This document shows positions 63,092-64,000 of a stretch of DNA of 64,000 nt, piece after piece. The stretch is from contig NZ_UWFN01000265.1 in NCBI RefSeq assembly GCF_900602065.1, positions 62,001 to 126,000 of the forward strand, in the 5' to 3' direction. Origin of the DNA: Pseudomonas viridiflava. GTDB lineage: Bacteria > Pseudomonadota > Gammaproteobacteria > Pseudomonadales > Pseudomonadaceae. The notes beneath the pieces were generated by a model that made no database searches, had not been told where the DNA came from, and saw only the letters and a program-made list of their open reading frames with translations. The position numbers and the translations under genes were made by a program. The stretch's first letter is position 1, and each line of letters opens with the position of its first letter.

Positions 63092-63712
63092 TCACCAAAC
63101 ATGCTGATCCATCTCACCTAGCTCCGAATGAATGCCGGAAAGCAGCAAGAATAGGCTGTCCATGACCTCACTGAGATGTCGAACATTGATGTGGTGTAGG
63201 TCCGGCAGCGATAACTGGCCCTTTTTGTCCTCGGGGTACCGAAAGGCGAACGACTGCGGATCAATCTCGGCTAGTTGATGTAGGAATTGCTCCATCGCAG
63301 GCACCTCCTGATCGCATGCATGTGGAGTCAGCTCATTGACTAGCGTCCGCAGTTCTGCCCACATGGGCATCAGGCTATGGCTGTGGTCTTCTTTGGCAGG
63401 AGAGTTTGCCAGCTGTCTAGCCAACGGCAGAATCAGCTTTATTTGAAGCTCTAATCCTTGGCGGTAGAGGAATACTAATGGATAAATAACGCTGTCGAGA
63501 CTGGTTCTGCGCTCCGACAATGCATACAAGATTGCATCTGCCGCGTCTTTATACCCAGCCGCGTAAATATCCATGGGATAAGGCGCCCAGCCAAGCATGG
63601 CATTGTTCTGCCAGTCGTCACCTCGAACAAACAACTTTTGACCTGCAAATTCTGATGGGAGTTTGGAACGTTCACCAAGGTTGTCGTCCAGCAAATCGTC
63701 GGAAGTGCTCAT
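63092..63712 (-). CDS. HEPN-like hypothetical protein
   Basis: A 206-residue helical protein. The run YPLVFLYRQGLELQIKLILP with a later HSLMPMWAELRTLVNEL is the pattern of HEPN-like or AbiV-type helical proteins, also resembling the protein at 62049-62561. A perfect hairpin 22 bases before the start. The N-terminus includes a segment KLFVRGDDWQNNAMLGWAPY not seen in the other. Function unknown. Confidence 0.55.
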   Translation of the reverse strand: MSTSDDLLDDNLGERSKLPSEFAGQKLFVRGDDWQNNAMLGWAPYPMDIYAAGYKDAADAILYALSERRTSLDSVIYPLVFLYRQGLELQIKLILPLARQLANSPAKEDHSHSLMPMWAELRTLVNELTPHACDQEVPAMEQFLHQLAEIDPQSFAFRYPEDKKGQLSLPDLHHINVRHLSEVMDSLFLLLSGIHSELGEMDQHVW

Positions 63713-63733
63713 TTTCGTTCCCTCGTTTTCTCG

Positions 63734-63750
63734 GACGCGAAAATCGCGTC
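63734..63750. promoter_or_regulatory. Leader hairpin GACGCGA / TCGCGTC
   Basis: A perfect 7-bp stem with loop AAA, 22 bases upstream of the HEPN-like gene at 63092-63712. It shares core and flanks with the hairpin at 53344-53360. Confidence 0.6.
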
Positions 63751-63834
63751 TCCCTTCACTGGTTTAGCCCTAGTTTGTAGGCCAAGGTTTGGGTTGCATC
63801 TGAGCGACATTTCCTTCAACTCACAGGGCGCGAT

Positions 63835-64000
63835 TCACCACTTTTTATTACGGAGCTGAAGACGCTCAAAATCTTTCGCGAGGGTAATCAGACCAGAGCG
63901 GCACCTGCTAAACCTTGCCGTTTCGCGTGGGAATCCAATCGATTCAAGAAACTCGGGGCTAAATGAACTGAGCAATTGGCGACTTACATGGTTAGTGTAG
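63835..64000 (-). CDS. Partial gene at the window edge
   Basis: The minus strand is open from the window end to a TGA at 63835. The visible C-terminus contains FSPEFLESIGFPRETARFSR and ends LQLRNKKW. Protein-like composition and no interruption over 54 codons support a real gene that begins outside the window. Family unknown. Confidence 0.4.
   Translation of the reverse strand, partial: YTNHVSRQLLSSFSPEFLESIGFPRETARFSRCRSGLITLAKDFERLQLRNKKW

Noticed and set aside
1..64000. CRISPR array or insertion sequence
   Set aside because: No regularly spaced repeats and no transposase-like frame were found in the window.

Overview
The window is chromosomal DNA of a Pseudomonas (fluorescent group; species not resolvable from what I can read). 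The left end carries the gene order known from Pseudomonas genomes around tRNA-Ser, purC, an MBL hydrolase, bamC, dapA, gcvR, bcp, a PerM-type protein, a TusA-like protein, a BepA-like protease and nadA. High GC, many REP-type palindromes and Pseudomonas-like Tad components agree with this.

Layout. 1-9.7 kb: conserved housekeeping block on the minus strand, with gcvR, bcp and bepA on the plus strand. 9.9-17.2 kb: a metabolic cluster (RraA-like protein, amidohydrolase, amino-acid-type ABC importer, class I aminotransferase) with a divergent LysR regulator. 17.4-49.4 kb: a large surface-structure locus. It holds a two-component system, a complete Flp/Tad pilus gene set (flp, tadV, rcpC, rcpA, a lipoprotein, tadZ, tadA-D, two TadE/F-like pseudopilins, TadG-like), a 3170-residue LEPR-motif repeat protein, and a putative exporter built from a TolC-like protein, two HlyD-like adaptors and an M50-type membrane protein with a lipoyl/HlyD-like part. 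A heme oxygenase gene closes it. 49.6-64 kb: an accessory region of lower GC and mixed codon use. It holds an acyltransferase with SGNH domain, gene remnants, an NYN-domain gene between 43-bp direct repeats, a cytosine-5 DNA methyltransferase, a plasmid fertility-inhibition-like gene and several HEPN-like hypothetical genes, most of them on the minus strand and many preceded by a private inverted repeat.

How the parts may work together. A near-consensus Fur box overlaps the promoter region of the two-component system. A 16-bp inverted repeat of the form NTTAAG-CATT-CTTAAT occurs four times, each exactly 10 bp upstream of a TTG-type -35 element: before flp, before tadG plus the giant protein, before the exporter genes and before heme oxygenase. 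Weaker versions precede the two-component system itself and a DUF454 gene. The simplest reading is an iron-responsive regulon in which the response regulator switches on Tad pili, a giant secreted adhesin, its exporter and heme breakdown together.

The most unusual item is the exporter: no ABC ATPase gene accompanies it, the presumed substrate has no RTX repeats, and it carries an N-terminal LEPRMMFDAA motif. The M50-type protein may replace the ABC transporter; this is inference.
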